A stretch of DNA of 64,000 bases from Hymenobacter psychrotolerans DSM 18569 (GCF_900142395.1 NZ_FRAS01000005.1:124001-188000); one strand, 5' to 3'; shown: positions 1-9,397, counted from the stretch's first letter. Translations and numbers: made by a program. Notes: a model not told the origin generated them from the sequence alone.

Positions 1-93
1 GGCAACATTGCCTTGCCCTTCAACTCTGAGGGCATGTACCGGGGCAGTATCGGCTCCGCTTCCTACCTGTACGTCGGTATCTACAAGGACTAG
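1..93 (+). CDS. C-terminal end of an unidentified protein (5' truncated by window)
   Basis: The first 30 codons of the window are open in frame 1 and end with TAG at 91-93. The peptide includes SIGSASYLYVGIYKD. It is followed after 57 bp by a strong terminator hairpin, which fits a real gene end. Too little is visible to assign a family; the residues look like the last beta strands of a secreted or periplasmic domain, but that is only an impression. Confidence 0.55.
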   Translation, partial: GNIALPFNSEGMYRGSIGSASYLYVGIYKD

Positions 94-150
94 CCAGTCG
101 GGCTTTTTCTGCGTCTATATATATAAGGAGTAGTGCCAGAACGCCTCAAC

Positions 151-196
151 AGCAGAAAAGCCGGCCTTCTTGGATAAGAAGGCCGGCTTTTCTGCT
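151..196. terminator. Bidirectional intrinsic terminator
   Basis: A perfect 20-bp inverted repeat (arms 151-170 and 177-196, loop TGGATA) contains AAAA/TTTT next to a GC core. It lies between the end of the truncated plus-strand gene and the stop of the minus-strand cyanophycinase gene, so it can end both convergent transcripts. Confidence 0.85.
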
Positions 197-210
197 TGTA
201 AGTAAGCGTC

Positions 211-1149
211 TTAGCTGCTGGCTGGCACCGTAAGGTTAGCGTCCTGGCCGGCAGTCATCCGAACGGAGTCGGCGGCCTGCTGGCGCAGCTTCAGGTCGGG
301 GTAGAATTCGCGCTGGCGTACATCGTAGAGGTTGCCCTTCACCAGCACGTGCAGCAGCATGCTTTCGATGGAAATGGCCTCGCCCTTTTTGGCGGCGGCG
401 GCATTGTTGTGCTCCAGCTTGTGCCCGTCCATGATAACGACCAGATTAGAGCCAATAGCCTCTAACTGGTTGCCCTCCGTGATGAGGACGCCGGTGTCTT
501 CGCCCAGCCCGATACCAATGAGCTTGGGGTGCAGCGCCACGGACTCAATCAGCCGGCCGAACCGGCCGCGCTTTACAAAGTGCGAATCGATGACCACACT
601 GTCGATCAGGCCCAGACCCGGCCCCATCTTTACGGCGCCTTTCATAAGGGCATCGGGCACGCTGCCGCCTTTGATCATGGTTTTGGACATGGCCATGGCG
701 CCGGCCGAAGTGCCGGCAATGATGAAATTGGGCTGCTCATAGTAGCGCTGCTTCAGCACTTGGAGAAACTCGGAGCCACCAAACATTTCAGTGAGCCGCG
801 ACTGATTGCCGCCGCTTATCATTACTACATCGGCCTGCCGCAGGCGCTCCAGGTACTCGGGCTGCCGGGCATCTTCAGGCGTGCGGATGTCCATAATGTT
901 CACGTTGTTGCAATTGAGCATCGTGAACGAGGAAATATAGATGCGGGCTACTTCTTCCGGAATCATGGAGGCGGTGGTAATCACCTCAATGCGCGGGTCT
1001 TCTTTGCCCGATTCCAGAATGACCCGTTTCAGAATGCCCAACTCGAAAAAGTTGAGGTAGTATTTCTTCTTGGTGCGGGGATTGGGATACGTGCCCTTGT
1101 CCTCGTTGCCGCCAATAGCAATAAGCTTACCGAGTGGTTTGGAAGTCAT
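211..1149 (-). CDS. Cyanophycinase-like serine peptidase (family S51)
   Basis: Predicted to cleave the beta-linkage of cyanophycin (multi-L-arginyl-poly-L-aspartate) to release beta-Asp-Arg dipeptides, or to act on related isoaspartyl peptides. The nucleophile motif GTSAGAMAMS, an upstream MISGGNQ strand and the C-terminal GIGLGEDTGVLI segment match the S51/cyanophycinase fold. I chose the ATG at 1149 (MTSKPLGK); a TTG five codons upstream is also possible. Length (312 aa) is normal for the family. No cyanophycin synthetase is visible nearby, so the substrate is inferred. It has a single-gene layout between two hairpins. Confidence 0.85.
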   Translation of the reverse strand: MTSKPLGKLIAIGGNEDKGTYPNPRTKKKYYLNFFELGILKRVILESGKEDPRIEVITTASMIPEEVARIYISSFTMLNCNNVNIMDIRTPEDARQPEYLERLRQADVVMISGGNQSRLTEMFGGSEFLQVLKQRYYEQPNFIIAGTSAGAMAMSKTMIKGGSVPDALMKGAVKMGPGLGLIDSVVIDSHFVKRGRFGRLIESVALHPKLIGIGLGEDTGVLITEGNQLEAIGSNLVVIMDGHKLEHNNAAAAKKGEAISIESMLLHVLVKGNLYDVRQREFYPDLKLRQQAADSVRMTAGQDANLTVPASS

Positions 1150-1191
1150 CAACGCAAAAATCAACTGAAAGAAAACGAAATGTAAACCTAG

Positions 1192-1258
1192 GCTGGCCCG
1201 AATGCAAGCTTCGGGCCAGCTAGACTAGTGCTGAGCTTGCAAAAATAAAGGCTCAGCT
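1192..1258 (-). terminator. Two hairpins downstream of the M1 peptidase gene
   Basis: An 11-bp inverted repeat (GCTGGCCCGAA at 1192-1202, complement at 1210-1220) and a 7-bp one (GCTGAGC/GCTCAGC, about 1231-1258) lie between the minus-strand M1 gene and the next start. The U-tract is weak, so termination is plausible rather than certain. Confidence 0.4.
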
Positions 1259-1269
1259 AAAAAGCGGGA

Positions 1270-3078
1270 TTAGGGCTTGCCTACCAGTACGTCGAAGGTG
1301 CTGGTTGCGACGGAGTGGTAGTTGGGCCGGGCCTGCGCATACAGCTGGCGGGCCCGCGCCGCGCCGCCGGGCGTTGTGAGCAGGGCCTTGTAGAGCGGGG
1401 TCAGGAATTTGCGCCGCCCCACGCGGGTCAGGAACTGGTGCAGCGCTTCATCGGCGGCGGCGTAGCCGGCCGTGATGGTGTGCGGGAACCAGGCCGCCAG
1501 AATTTCTGAGTTGCCGGAATGGGTAAAACCGAATGCCGCATCCAGCTCGGACAGTTGCGCCGGACTAATGCCCGCGGGCAGGCCGTGCAGAAAATGCACC
1601 CACTCGTGGCTGCTCCACTCATCCGTATTCAGCACGCGCGCCGGGGTGCCCTGCTGCCAGTTCTGCAACGCATCGTCTACGGCCTCGAACCGGGTGGAGC
1701 CAATAGGAGGAGCGCCGGCCGGAATACCGGGGCCGTGTATCCAGGAATCAAGCTGCAGCTTTTCCGCCAGGCCCGGGTGCTGGTCGAGCAGCTCGTGGCG
1801 CAGGTACGCAATGAAAGATGCCGTGTCCATACTCTGGAAACTATGGCGGGCGAAGTACTCCTTGATAAAGGTGTCGAGAGCGGGCCGGCCAACAAGGTGC
1901 TCGAGCGTGAGCAGAAGGTAGTCGCCTTTTTCGTAGGCTATTTCATTGAGTCCTTCGTCCGGGTCGCGGCCGGTCAGGTTGAGGTGCAGATGGGTATCGG
2001 GGCTGGTGGCGCCGAGCTCGGCTATGGTATCAAGCAGGGCTGAGTGACCCAGCACCTGCAGCATGTCGGAGTAGGGGCGGCCGTAAAGCGCCTCCATAAT
2101 GCGTCGCTCGAAGTACACCGTGAAGCCTTCGTTCAGCCAGAAGTCGTTCCAGGTGGCGTTGGTTACGAGGTTGCCGCTCCAGGAATGGGCCAGCTCGTGC
2201 GCCACCAAGCTGGTCAGGCTACGGTCGCCGGCCAGAATGGTGGGTGTTACAAATGTTAAACGCGGGTTTTCCATGCCGCCAAACGGAAAGGAGGGAGGCA
2301 GCACCAGCAAATCGTACCGTTCCCAGCGGTAGGGACCATACAGGTCTTCGGCGGCCGTCACCATTTTCTCCACATCTTCAAACTCGCTGGTTGCGACGGG
2401 CAGCGTCACGGGCTCGGCATAGATGCCGGTGCGCGCACTCAGCGGCACAAACTCCAGGTCGCCGACGGCCAGCGCCATCAGGTAAGCCGGTATCGGCTGA
2501 TCCATCCGGAACTGGTACTCGCCGGCTTCGTTGCGCTCCTGCGGGTTGCTGGCGCTCATCAGGGCCAGCAGCTCAGCCGGCCCCTGCACCCGGGCCTCGT
2601 AGGTGAAGCGGATGCCGGGCGAGTCCTGGCAGGGCAGCCAGGTGCGGGCCAGAATAGCCTGCGACTGGGTGAACAGAAACGGCTGCTGGCCGCCGGCCGT
2701 TTGCTCCGGGCGCAGCCACTGCAGCGCTGCCGCGCGGGGCGTCGTCTGGTACCGGATGCTGACCGCCGTTGTATCGGGGCGGATGGTGATGCGGAGCGGC
2801 TGACCCAGAACAGCATCATCAGCGCCCAGCTCAAATGGGGTAGGCTCTCCGGTCGGGCCGTCCAGCAGCACGGCTTCCAGCAGCAGGCCGCGGGTGTCCA
2901 GCAGCAACTCGGTGGCACCGGAGTTGCGCAGCTGCCACGTAGCCGTGCCGCTCAGCGTTTGGGTCTGAAAATCTACCGTCAGCTCCAGCGCCAAATGACG
3001 GACACTAACCTCGGCGGGCCGGGCATAACTGTGCGGATCGGGGGTGGAGGCAAACGCGGTAGCAGCAGAATCAGACAT
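1270..3078 (-). CDS. M1 family zinc aminopeptidase (LTA4H/ColAP type)
   Basis: Removes N-terminal residues from peptides. Visible motifs are the exopeptidase motif GGMENP, the zinc site HELAHSW followed 18 residues later by the third ligand in NEGFTVYFERR, and a C-terminal helical-repeat domain like that of leukotriene A4 hydrolase. I placed the start at MSDSAATAF (ATG at 3078): the 41 codons upstream are open but low-quality and unlike an M1 N-terminus. At 602 aa it matches the LTA4H/cold-active aminopeptidase branch rather than the ~870-aa PepN. No signal peptide is seen from this start, suggesting a cytoplasmic enzyme. Confidence 0.9.
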   Translation of the reverse strand: MSDSAATAFASTPDPHSYARPAEVSVRHLALELTVDFQTQTLSGTATWQLRNSGATELLLDTRGLLLEAVLLDGPTGEPTPFELGADDAVLGQPLRITIRPDTTAVSIRYQTTPRAAALQWLRPEQTAGGQQPFLFTQSQAILARTWLPCQDSPGIRFTYEARVQGPAELLALMSASNPQERNEAGEYQFRMDQPIPAYLMALAVGDLEFVPLSARTGIYAEPVTLPVATSEFEDVEKMVTAAEDLYGPYRWERYDLLVLPPSFPFGGMENPRLTFVTPTILAGDRSLTSLVAHELAHSWSGNLVTNATWNDFWLNEGFTVYFERRIMEALYGRPYSDMLQVLGHSALLDTIAELGATSPDTHLHLNLTGRDPDEGLNEIAYEKGDYLLLTLEHLVGRPALDTFIKEYFARHSFQSMDTASFIAYLRHELLDQHPGLAEKLQLDSWIHGPGIPAGAPPIGSTRFEAVDDALQNWQQGTPARVLNTDEWSSHEWVHFLHGLPAGISPAQLSELDAAFGFTHSGNSEILAAWFPHTITAGYAAADEALHQFLTRVGRRKFLTPLYKALLTTPGGAARARQLYAQARPNYHSVATSTFDVLVGKP

Positions 3079-3440
3079 AGAACAAGACGAAACAAGTGAA
3101 CCGCAACCGGCTGGCTGCGGCGGCAAATCACGGGCAAAGATAGCCAAAACTGCCCGCGCGACTTGGCGCACGGCGTGGCCGCCGTGCTGGAAGCGGGCCA
3201 TGCCGCGCCTTCTGTAAGCTACTGCACGGCTGACAATACTTCCCTACTTAACGCTTCGCAACAGCCGCGCTATAGGGTGGTCTACGAGCAAAACCACTAT
3301 CTTGCAGGCAGAGTGCTAAGCTGCACCGTGGGCAACTAATAGGCCCCGAACGCAGTAAAACGCGAAGTTGGCTTCCCGCAGGTTTCGGCCTGGCAGGGAA
3401 GGCCCGCTACTCGTTGTTTTAGTCTCTCTTACCTACCTGC

Positions 3441-5225
3441 ATGAATTCACCATTTCGTCCGGCCTTCCTGACTACTCTGCTGTTCTGGCTTCTGAGCCTC
3501 ACGATGCTGGCCTCTGCCTCATCGTGCAGCCAGGAGCAGAAAGAGAAAATCAAGGAAGCCCTGCCTGGCGGCCCGGCCAAAGCCGGTGGCCCTCAGCCTA
3601 CCCTCGACAGCGTGTACATTGTTCAGTACATGAGCGCCGAGCCCAAGTTTAAAGATCAGATTGAGTGGGGCAAGAAGTTCTACCGGGAGCGAAACTTCCG
3701 CCTTGGCTGGTTTCGCAACCACGAGCTTGTGCCGCAGGCCCGGACCATGCTGGGCGTCATTACCAAAGCCGCCGACGAGGGCCTTGACCCTAAAGAATAC
3801 AAAACCAAGGACTTCGACAAGCTCTTTGCTGATCTGGAAGCGGCTCAGTCTGACTCCGTTAAGCGCAATGCACTGGAGAAGGAAATAGACGTGGCCCTAT
3901 CGGGTACCTACTTCAACTGGGCTTCCGATTTCTACCGGGGCACCGTAGACCCGCGCGCCGTCAAGACGATTGACTGGCAGGTAAAGCGCAACAAAATCAA
4001 GCTGCATAAGGCGCTGATGACTATTCTTAAGGAGCGGGAAAGCACGTATCCTTATTACGAGTTCGAGCCTCTGCACACCGAATATGATCAGCTGAAAAAG
4101 GCGCTGGCCGAATACCGTACTCTGCAGCGTAACGGCGGCTGGCCGACCATTCCGGCCACTACCAAGCTCAAGCCGGGCCAGACTGCGCCGGCGGTTGCCG
4201 TGCTCCGCCAGCGTCTGCTGGGCACGAAGGCGCCCGCCCCAGAGCCTGCTGCTGCTACCGCAGCCGGAGTTACCCCGGCCCGTACGGTGTCCAATACCAG
4301 CGTGGCGGGCACGGCACCGGCAGCGGCTACCGGCGAGAAATATGATGAAGAACTGGTGCAGGCCGTAAAGGAATTTCAAACCCAGAACGGGCTCAAGCCC
4401 GACGGCGTAGTAGGGGGCGAAACGCTACGCCTGCTCAACATTCCTGTCGCGCAGCGCATCGATCAGCTGATCCTGAACATGGAGCGGTGGCGCTGGATTC
4501 CGAAGCGGTTCGAGCCCAATTATCTGCTGGTGAATATTCCGGATTACAAGCTGCACATGATCGAAAACAACAAGGAGGTTTTCGATATGCGCGTCATTGT
4601 AGGCAAGGCCCTGAACGCTACGCCGGTCTTCAGCGACAAGATGGAGTACGTGGTACTGGCCCCTTACTGGAACGTGCCGTTCAGCATTATCGATAAGGAA
4701 CTGCGCCCGAAGCTGGCCGCCGATCCGCACGGCACGCTCGACCGGCTGGATATGGAAGTGGTGAAAGGCTCCGGCAGCAAGGCTACCCCCGTAGACCCGG
4801 GCAGCATCAACTGGGCCTCCCTGACTCCTGCTACCTGGAAGTACACGCTGCGCCGTCGGCCCGGTCCCAAGAACGACCTCGGGGATGTGAAGTTCATCTT
4901 CCCCAACTCCAACGACGTCTATCTGCACGACACGCCCAACGACCAACTGTTCAGCCAGGCCAAGCGCGGCTTCAGCCACGGCTGCGTACGGGTGGAGGAG
5001 CCACTGAAACTGGCGGAGTACCTGCTGCGCAATAAGCCCGGCTGGGACATGGCCAAGATCGAAGAAACCATAGCTGCCGGCGAAGAGAAGTACGTCAGCC
5101 TGAAGGAGCATTTGCCCGTGTATCTGGTGTACTTCACGGCATGGGTTGACCAGAGCGGCAACGTACATTTCCGAGATGATATCTACGGCCACGATAAGTC
5201 CCTAGCCAAAGAGTATTTCAACTAG
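3441..5225 (+). CDS. Lipoprotein L,D-transpeptidase (YcbB/LdtD type)
   Basis: Forms 3-3 cross-links in peptidoglycan or attaches proteins to it. The N-terminus is a lipoprotein signal (hydrophobic stretch, then ASASSC), placing the enzyme in the periplasm. A peptidoglycan-binding module lies near residues 300-330 (VKEFQTQNGLKPDGVVGGE), followed by a YkuD domain with the catalytic SHGCVR motif (His513, Cys515). The Ala/Pro/Thr-rich stretch about residues 255-295 interrupts the normal order as a linker. Length of 594 aa matches the LdtD family. A terminator follows directly. Confidence 0.93.
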   Translation: MNSPFRPAFLTTLLFWLLSLTMLASASSCSQEQKEKIKEALPGGPAKAGGPQPTLDSVYIVQYMSAEPKFKDQIEWGKKFYRERNFRLGWFRNHELVPQARTMLGVITKAADEGLDPKEYKTKDFDKLFADLEAAQSDSVKRNALEKEIDVALSGTYFNWASDFYRGTVDPRAVKTIDWQVKRNKIKLHKALMTILKERESTYPYYEFEPLHTEYDQLKKALAEYRTLQRNGGWPTIPATTKLKPGQTAPAVAVLRQRLLGTKAPAPEPAAATAAGVTPARTVSNTSVAGTAPAAATGEKYDEELVQAVKEFQTQNGLKPDGVVGGETLRLLNIPVAQRIDQLILNMERWRWIPKRFEPNYLLVNIPDYKLHMIENNKEVFDMRVIVGKALNATPVFSDKMEYVVLAPYWNVPFSIIDKELRPKLAADPHGTLDRLDMEVVKGSGSKATPVDPGSINWASLTPATWKYTLRRRPGPKNDLGDVKFIFPNSNDVYLHDTPNDQLFSQAKRGFSHGCVRVEEPLKLAEYLLRNKPGWDMAKIEETIAAGEEKYVSLKEHLPVYLVYFTAWVDQSGNVHFRDDIYGHDKSLAKEYFN

Positions 5226-5279
5226 AGTTTCCTTAGCAGTGGCAGCCATCTGCTGCGCTGCTAAGTTGCGGCCTGCGAC

Positions 5280-5316
5280 CCTGGCTTCTCACTACTTGAG
5301 AAGGCAGGGTTTTTTA
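5280..5316 (+). terminator. Intrinsic terminator of the L,D-transpeptidase gene
   Basis: A 12-bp stem with one mismatch (CCTGGCTTCTCA at 5280-5291 and TGAGAAGGCAGG at 5297-5308) is followed by GTTTTTT, 55 bp after the stop codon. Confidence 0.85.
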
Positions 5317-5504
5317 TAGCTACTACCTGAGCTTCTAAATCATTGAAAGGAAAAGGAAGATTGTATAGAGCGCCCTGCTGTTTACATCTGTGTTAGATAT
5401 GTAAACAGCGTAGAATGTCGGAATGCAGAGCTTGATTCTAAATGTAAATAGAAGATACAAATGTATGTGACGTTGAGAGAGGGCAGGTGCGAGAATATTA
5501 CCTG

Positions 5505-5512
5505 TACATTTG
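5505..5512 (+). promoter_or_regulatory. Candidate Bacteroidota -7 box
   Basis: TACATTTG matches the Bacteroidota -7 consensus TAnnTTTG and ends 24 bp before the GTG start at 5537. No clear TTTG -33 element is seen at the expected distance, so support is partial. Confidence 0.4.
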
Positions 5513-5536
5513 TAATCATACAAAGTACAGTGCGTC

Positions 5537-6196
5537 GTGGTAGATAGAATAAGAGAACTTCTGGAGGCAAAGCAGCTTACTCCAACGCAGTTTGCGGATG
5601 TAATCGGTATTGCCCGGCCCATCGTGAGCCATATTCTGAGTGGGCGCAACAAGCCCAGCCTCGAAGTGGTGCAGAAAATCATTGCAGCCTTCCCAGACCT
5701 GGCAATGCCCTGGCTTTTGACCGGGGCTGGCCCTATGTCAGCACTACCCAGCTTGGCTGAGACAGTACATGCGGCTGCACCACCGAAGAAAGTATTCGTA
5801 AAAGGGCCAAAAGAGCCTCCTCAGGCGCAGCAAGACCTTGCCTTCGATACCCAGGACCAAATAGCGCCTTTAGCGGCTGCAGACGGCAGATTTGCCCTTG
5901 CTAGCAGCGTGGCTCCTGCTGCTGTGCCTACCCCTGCCAGTGCGGCGCCCGTTCAAACAACTGCTACACCGCCTGTAGCGGCTCGGCAGGTAGCCGCGGC
6001 ACCCCCACAATCCGCTGCCAGCGCCACGCTTGCGGCGCCCGGATTCCCTGGCCCTGAGCCAACCGCTCAGGTGGCCGTTGAAAGGCCGGCTGCTGTGCCA
6101 GTATTACCAGCCTTGGCAGTTGCAGAAAAGCCTATCCGTCGCATCGTCATCTTCTATCAGGACGGAACTTTTAGTGACTTCCAACCTGAGCGCTAG
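5537..6196 (+). CDS. XRE-family HTH protein with Pro/Ala linker and short conserved tail
   Basis: Residues about 1-65 form a Cro/C1-type helix-turn-helix (TPTQFADVIGIARPIVSHIL then SGRNKPSLEVVQKI), predicted to bind DNA. Residues about 70-195 are a low-complexity Pro/Ala/Val-rich linker. The last 20 residues (RRIVIFYQDGTFSDF) look ordered again and may mediate dimer or partner contact. The start is GTG at 5537, chosen because it sits just ahead of the HTH and behind a -7-like box. Target genes cannot be told from the sequence; it stands alone between long intergenic regions. A general regulator is more likely than a phage repressor, because no peptidase domain is present. Confidence 0.75.
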   Translation: MVDRIRELLEAKQLTPTQFADVIGIARPIVSHILSGRNKPSLEVVQKIIAAFPDLAMPWLLTGAGPMSALPSLAETVHAAAPPKKVFVKGPKEPPQAQQDLAFDTQDQIAPLAAADGRFALASSVAPAAVPTPASAAPVQTTATPPVAARQVAAAPPQSAASATLAAPGFPGPEPTAQVAVERPAAVPVLPALAVAEKPIRRIVIFYQDGTFSDFQPER

Positions 6197-6930
6197 AAGG
6201 CTGTTTAGTGGATGGATTTAGGTTGTGGCGTCACGTGCAGTTATATGCTGGCTGCTGACAGAGCCATAAGACCCAGTGCAATTTGTCAGTACCTCATATA
6301 TGACTTGCTAAATGGAGGTGTAAGGCATCCAATATGGGTGCTTTACACCTAGAGAATAGGAGCATAATTATTGGCAGTAATACAATTTGTCATAGTCCTT
6401 AGAACTGGCGTGATTTAATGAAATTAACAAGAGTATAAAGCACTGTATTTGAACTATATGGATAATTATTTTGAAGTGTTGGTTTATGGTATTTTGGTCC
6501 CTGTGGGCAGCGGTAATGTGCTGAATTAGTCGATGTCTATCATTAGGCGCTAATAGCTTGCGGAAGCAGACTGCTTACTAAAGAGCTTGACAGCAGCTAA
6601 CGCGTAGAAACGTCTAAGTTTCTTGGCTGCTAAGTCGGCTAATGATGTTGGCGATGCTAAAATATGTAACCAATTTATTTGTGCGTTACAGCGGCTGGAA
6701 ATCAGACCAAGCTATATGTTAGTGCATTGCCCCCTCGCTCACCTAGGCAACACTTTCTGGTAGATTAACAGCCCGCCATACCTGAGCAATTCCGTTGCTG
6801 CATTCAGTGTCTGCAGAGTACAACGAGTGGCATTACTTTTCTGTTTACTTATGTAAGTACTGGAATCTTCTATAGTCTACGTAGGAATGGCCTGCACAGA
6901 TTGAGCCGGGAAATCCAATCTTTCGGAAGC
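6197..6930. other. Long intergenic region without recognised gene
   Basis: About 730 bp, clearly more AT-rich than the flanking genes, with stops in all frames. I see no convincing ORF, tRNA, CRISPR or long repeat. It could hold a small RNA or regulatory DNA for either neighbour, but no structure strong enough to name was found. Confidence 0.5.
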
Positions 6931-6961
6931 TTTGCGTTTTTAGGGGTGCTGCTTACCTTTG
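6931..6961 (+). promoter_or_regulatory. Candidate Bacteroidota promoter for the small lipoprotein
   Basis: TTTG at 6931-6934 and TACCTTTG at 6954-6961 match the -33 and -7 elements with a 19-bp spacer. The -7 box ends only 4 bp before the ATG at 6966, which would make the transcript leaderless or nearly so. Confidence 0.45.
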
Positions 6962-6965
6962 GGCT

Positions 6966-7133
6966 ATGAAAAAATTCCGTCTGCTCTTCCTGCTTGCTGC
7001 CAGCGCTCCACTGTTTCTGACTTCCTGCTCACAGGCTCCCGACGCTGAGAAAGATCCGAACGCCGATGCCGAATACAAGCGTAGCCACCGTCCTGAGGGC
7101 TACCGCGAAGCTCAACGCAGCAACGTCAACTAG
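6966..7133 (+). CDS. Small lipoprotein (55 aa), unknown function
   Basis: The short ORF starts MKKFRLLFLLAASAPLFLTS and continues with the lipobox Cys at residue 21 (FLTSC), giving a mature peptide of 35 charged residues ending in EAQRSNVN. The signal peptide and lipobox are convincing, so an outer-membrane or periplasmic lipoprotein is likely. No family is recognised. A promoter-like pair lies immediately upstream and a terminator hairpin begins 73 bp downstream, so it appears to be a stand-alone transcription unit. Confidence 0.75.
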   Translation: MKKFRLLFLLAASAPLFLTSCSQAPDAEKDPNADAEYKRSHRPEGYREAQRSNVN

Positions 7134-7205
7134 CAGCCGCCCGACTCGCTGGCTTTAGCGCTGTGCTGGCGCTGCTAGGCCACTTCTAGTGTAGAACAAT
7201 ACAGA

Positions 7206-7237
7206 AAGCCCCATCTGACCTGTGTCGGATGGGGCTT
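7206..7237. terminator. Intrinsic terminator between convergent genes
   Basis: AAGCCCCATC (7206-7215) and GATGGGGCTT (7228-7237) form a 10-bp stem extended by GAC/GTC. It sits between the lipoprotein gene and the stop of the minus-strand gene ending at 7279. Confidence 0.7.
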
Positions 7238-7278
7238 CAGGTTTTGAACCACCCCGCGAGTGGCAGTTGGTGAGTGGC

Positions 7279-7749
7279 TTAGGCCGGCACGCTATGGGGG
7301 AGCAGCAGATCCGGCAACTGAATGTCCGCCAGCAAGGGCTGTTCCAGCAGATCGGCCCAGGTGCGCAGGTACAGCACCACATCGTCGCGCTGGTTGTGGC
7401 GGAGGGTGTTTCGGCGTTCGAAGGGAATGGCCGCCAGAATCGCCGGGTCGGAGAGACGCTCTAGGTGCGTCAGACTGGCCCGCGTAAAGCCAGCGGCCAG
7501 CATCTCATCAATAGTCTGGTCGATGGGAAGGCCGCTGGTGGGGCAATAGTCGATAAGCTGCCGCTCCCAGTCGCCGTAGCGCTGCATGGCGCGGGTATGT
7601 ATCTCGGCTTTCGTGAGCCGGGTAACAGTTTGCGCCAGGTGGCCGCAATTGCAGCTGCCCATGTGGCCCCATTGGTAGGGAGCCTGGGTGGACAGGCGCT
7701 GAGCTGTTTCGCGAAGCGCCTGAATGACGGCGAGGGTACGTTGAGCCAT
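7279..7749 (-). CDS. Conserved hypothetical protein (156 aa)
   Basis: I recognise no named domain. The start is set at MAQRTLAVIQ (ATG at 7749), since upstream codons look non-coding and overlap the helicase terminator zone. The protein has a Cys/His cluster near residues 33-37 (GSCNCGH) and a Cys at CPTSG about residue 70, which might bind a metal, followed by helical sequence. I believe similar proteins occur in other Bacteroidota as unannotated housekeeping ORFs, but that is memory, not a search. It is cytoplasmic by lack of a signal peptide or membrane segments. Confidence 0.65.
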   Translation of the reverse strand: MAQRTLAVIQALRETAQRLSTQAPYQWGHMGSCNCGHLAQTVTRLTKAEIHTRAMQRYGDWERQLIDYCPTSGLPIDQTIDEMLAAGFTRASLTHLERLSDPAILAAIPFERRNTLRHNQRDDVVLYLRTWADLLEQPLLADIQLPDLLLPHSVPA

Positions 7750-7880
7750 GAGACAGAGAAAGAATGCGCGGCGGTGGCAACGGCGCCACCAGCTATAAAA
7801 GCCTTCAAGCCTGCATTTTGTTTGGATTTTCCTGGCCCCAGCCAGGCGCTGGCTTTGCAGGCCGCGCTTGGTAAGCAACC

Positions 7881-7910
7881 AAAAAAGGCCCTGGCAAGTA
7901 GCCAGGGCCT
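7881..7910 (-). terminator. Terminator of the DEAD-box helicase gene
   Basis: On the minus strand a perfect 10-bp stem (AGGCCCTGGC at 7886-7895 paired with 7901-7910, loop of 5) is followed by a run of U (AAAAAA at 7881-7886 on the plus strand). It lies 40 bp after the helicase stop. Confidence 0.85.
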
Positions 7911-7950
7911 CCAAGTTGAAAAGCCCCATCAGAGGGGCTATCCTAAGACG

Positions 7951-9375
7951 TTACTGCGTGCGTCCGCCGCCGTTGCCACCCCGGAACCGCCGGTTCTGGC
8001 CTCCGCCAGCCGACCGCTCACCCGCCGGGCGCGCCGACGAACCGGCGGCAGGACGGGCACTGCTGTGGCTGCGCTCCTGGCCGCCGCGCTGGGCTCCGCT
8101 GGCCTGGCCGGGACGCGGTGCACGGGAGGAAGAGCCGTTTCCTTCGCGGCCTGGGCGCGCTGGCCGGCCGGCCGGGCCTTTCGGCCGCTTGATAGGGGCG
8201 CCACCGTGCAGCAGCACAGGAGCAACCTGGTCCGTGGCATACGGGTGGTCCTCCACCACGTCAATCTGACGGCGAATCAGCTTCTGAATATCCTGCAGGT
8301 AGGCGCGCTCCTCGTCTTCCACAAACGTGAAAGCCGTACCGAAAGCCCCGGCCCGGCCTGTGCGCCCGATGCGGTGCACATACGTTTCGGGCTCATTGGG
8401 TACCTCGTAGTTGATGACGTGGGTTAGCTCGTCAACATCAATACCACGAGCCGCAATATCCGTGGCCACCAGTACCCGTGTGCTGCCGGCCTTGAAGTTG
8501 CTCAGGGCGCGCTGGCGGTGGTTCTGCGACTTATTGCCGTGAATGGCTTCGGCCGGAATGTTCACCTTGGCCAGCGCCTTTACCACTTTATCGGCGCCGT
8601 GCTTGGTGCGCGTAAACACCAGCACGCGGCGGATGCTCATATCCTGCAGCAGGTGTTCGAGCAGGGCGGGCTTGTCGCCTTTATCTACCAGATACACGGC
8701 CTGCGTCACGGTATCAGCGGTGCTCGATACCGGCGTTACGGCCACTTTCACCGGGTTGGGCTTCAGGATGCTGGCCGCCAGCTCCTGAATCTGGCCGGGC
8801 ATGGTGGCCGAGAAAAACAGCGTCTGCCGGGAGGTAGGCAGCTTGGGCAGAATCCGCTTGATGTCGTGGATGAAGCCCATGTCGAGCATCCGGTCAGCTT
8901 CGTCCAGCACAAATACTTCAATGTGGCGCAGGTCAATAAAGCCCTGGCCCATCAGGTCGAGCAGGCGGCCGGGCGTGGCAATCAGCACTTCCACGCCGCG
9001 CTTAAGCAGCTGCACCTGGCTGTGCTGGCTTACGCCCCCGAAAATGACGGTGGAGCGCAGCTTAGGCAGATGCCGGCCGTAGGCTTTGAAACTTTCGCCA
9101 ATCTGAATGGCTAGCTCGCGGGTGGGCGTAAGCACGAGGCAGCGGATGCGGCCCGGCGCGTGGCGCTCTACCTGCGCGGTCTGGTGCAGAATCTGCAGAA
9201 TAGGGACGGTGAAAGCGGCCGTCTTGCCGGTTCCGGTCTGTGCTACGCCCAGCAGGTCGTGGCCTTCCAGCACGTGCGGAATAGCCTGTTGCTGGATAGG
9301 AGTGGGCGTGGTGTAGCCTTCTTCGTGCAGGGCACGCAGGATGGGCTCAATAAGGTTAAGGTCGTCGAAGAGCAT
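7951..9375 (-). CDS. rhlE: DEAD-box ATP-dependent RNA helicase, RhlE-like
   Basis: Unwinds or remodels RNA. The complete motif set is visible: Q motif ([11 protein letters not shown]), motif [22 protein letters not shown], motif II DEADRM, motif III SAT, and the C-terminal [10 protein letters not shown]. The tail from about residue 380 is rich in Arg, Gly and Ser, typical of RhlE-type proteins that use it for RNA binding. The start is the ATG at 9375 ([11 protein letters not shown]). An 18-nt hairpin precedes the start by about 23 nt. The subfamily name rests on the tail and overall length (474 aa), so the RhlE label is less certain than the helicase call. Confidence 0.9.
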   Translation of the reverse strand: MLFDDLNLIEPILRALHEEGYTTPTPIQQQAIPHVLEGHDLLGVAQTGTGKTAAFTVPILQILHQTAQVERHAPGRIRCLVLTPTRELAIQIGESFKAYGRHLPKLRSTVIFGGVSQHSQVQLLKRGVEVLIATPGRLLDLMGQGFIDLRHIEVFVLDEADRMLDMGFIHDIKRILPKLPTSRQTLFFSATMPGQIQELAASILKPNPVKVAVTPVSSTADTVTQAVYLVDKGDKPALLEHLLQDMSIRRVLVFTRTKHGADKVVKALAKVNIPAEAIHGNKSQNHRQRALSNFKAGSTRVLVATDIAARGIDVDELTHVINYEVPNEPETYVHRIGRTGRAGAFGTAFTFVEDEERAYLQDIQKLIRRQIDVVEDHPYATDQVAPVLLHGGAPIKRPKGPAGRPARPGREGNGSSSRAPRPGQASGAQRGGQERSHSSARPAAGSSARPAGERSAGGGQNRRFRGGNGGGRTQ

Positions 9376-9397
9376 CAAAGGGAAATGAAAAAACAAG

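Noticed and set aside
332..742. Plus-strand open frame opposite the cyanophycinase gene
   Set aside because: It lies wholly over a well-supported minus-strand peptidase, and its translation is Ser/Pro/Met-rich with no domain; typical antisense shadow of GC-rich DNA.
3368..3652. Plus-strand frame overlapping the start of the L,D-transpeptidase gene
   Set aside because: The transpeptidase start at 3441 has a clean lipoprotein signal; the other frame has no domain and ends inside the gene.
4425..5192. Long minus-strand frame (255 codons) opposite the L,D-transpeptidase catalytic domain
   Set aside because: It covers the SHGCVR-containing gene and has no recognisable motif; codon periodicity of the sense gene explains it.
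7465..8427. Plus-strand frame of 320 codons spanning the terminator and RNA helicase 3' end
   Set aside because: It crosses a strong terminator and two well-supported minus-strand genes and reads as low-complexity Ala/Arg.
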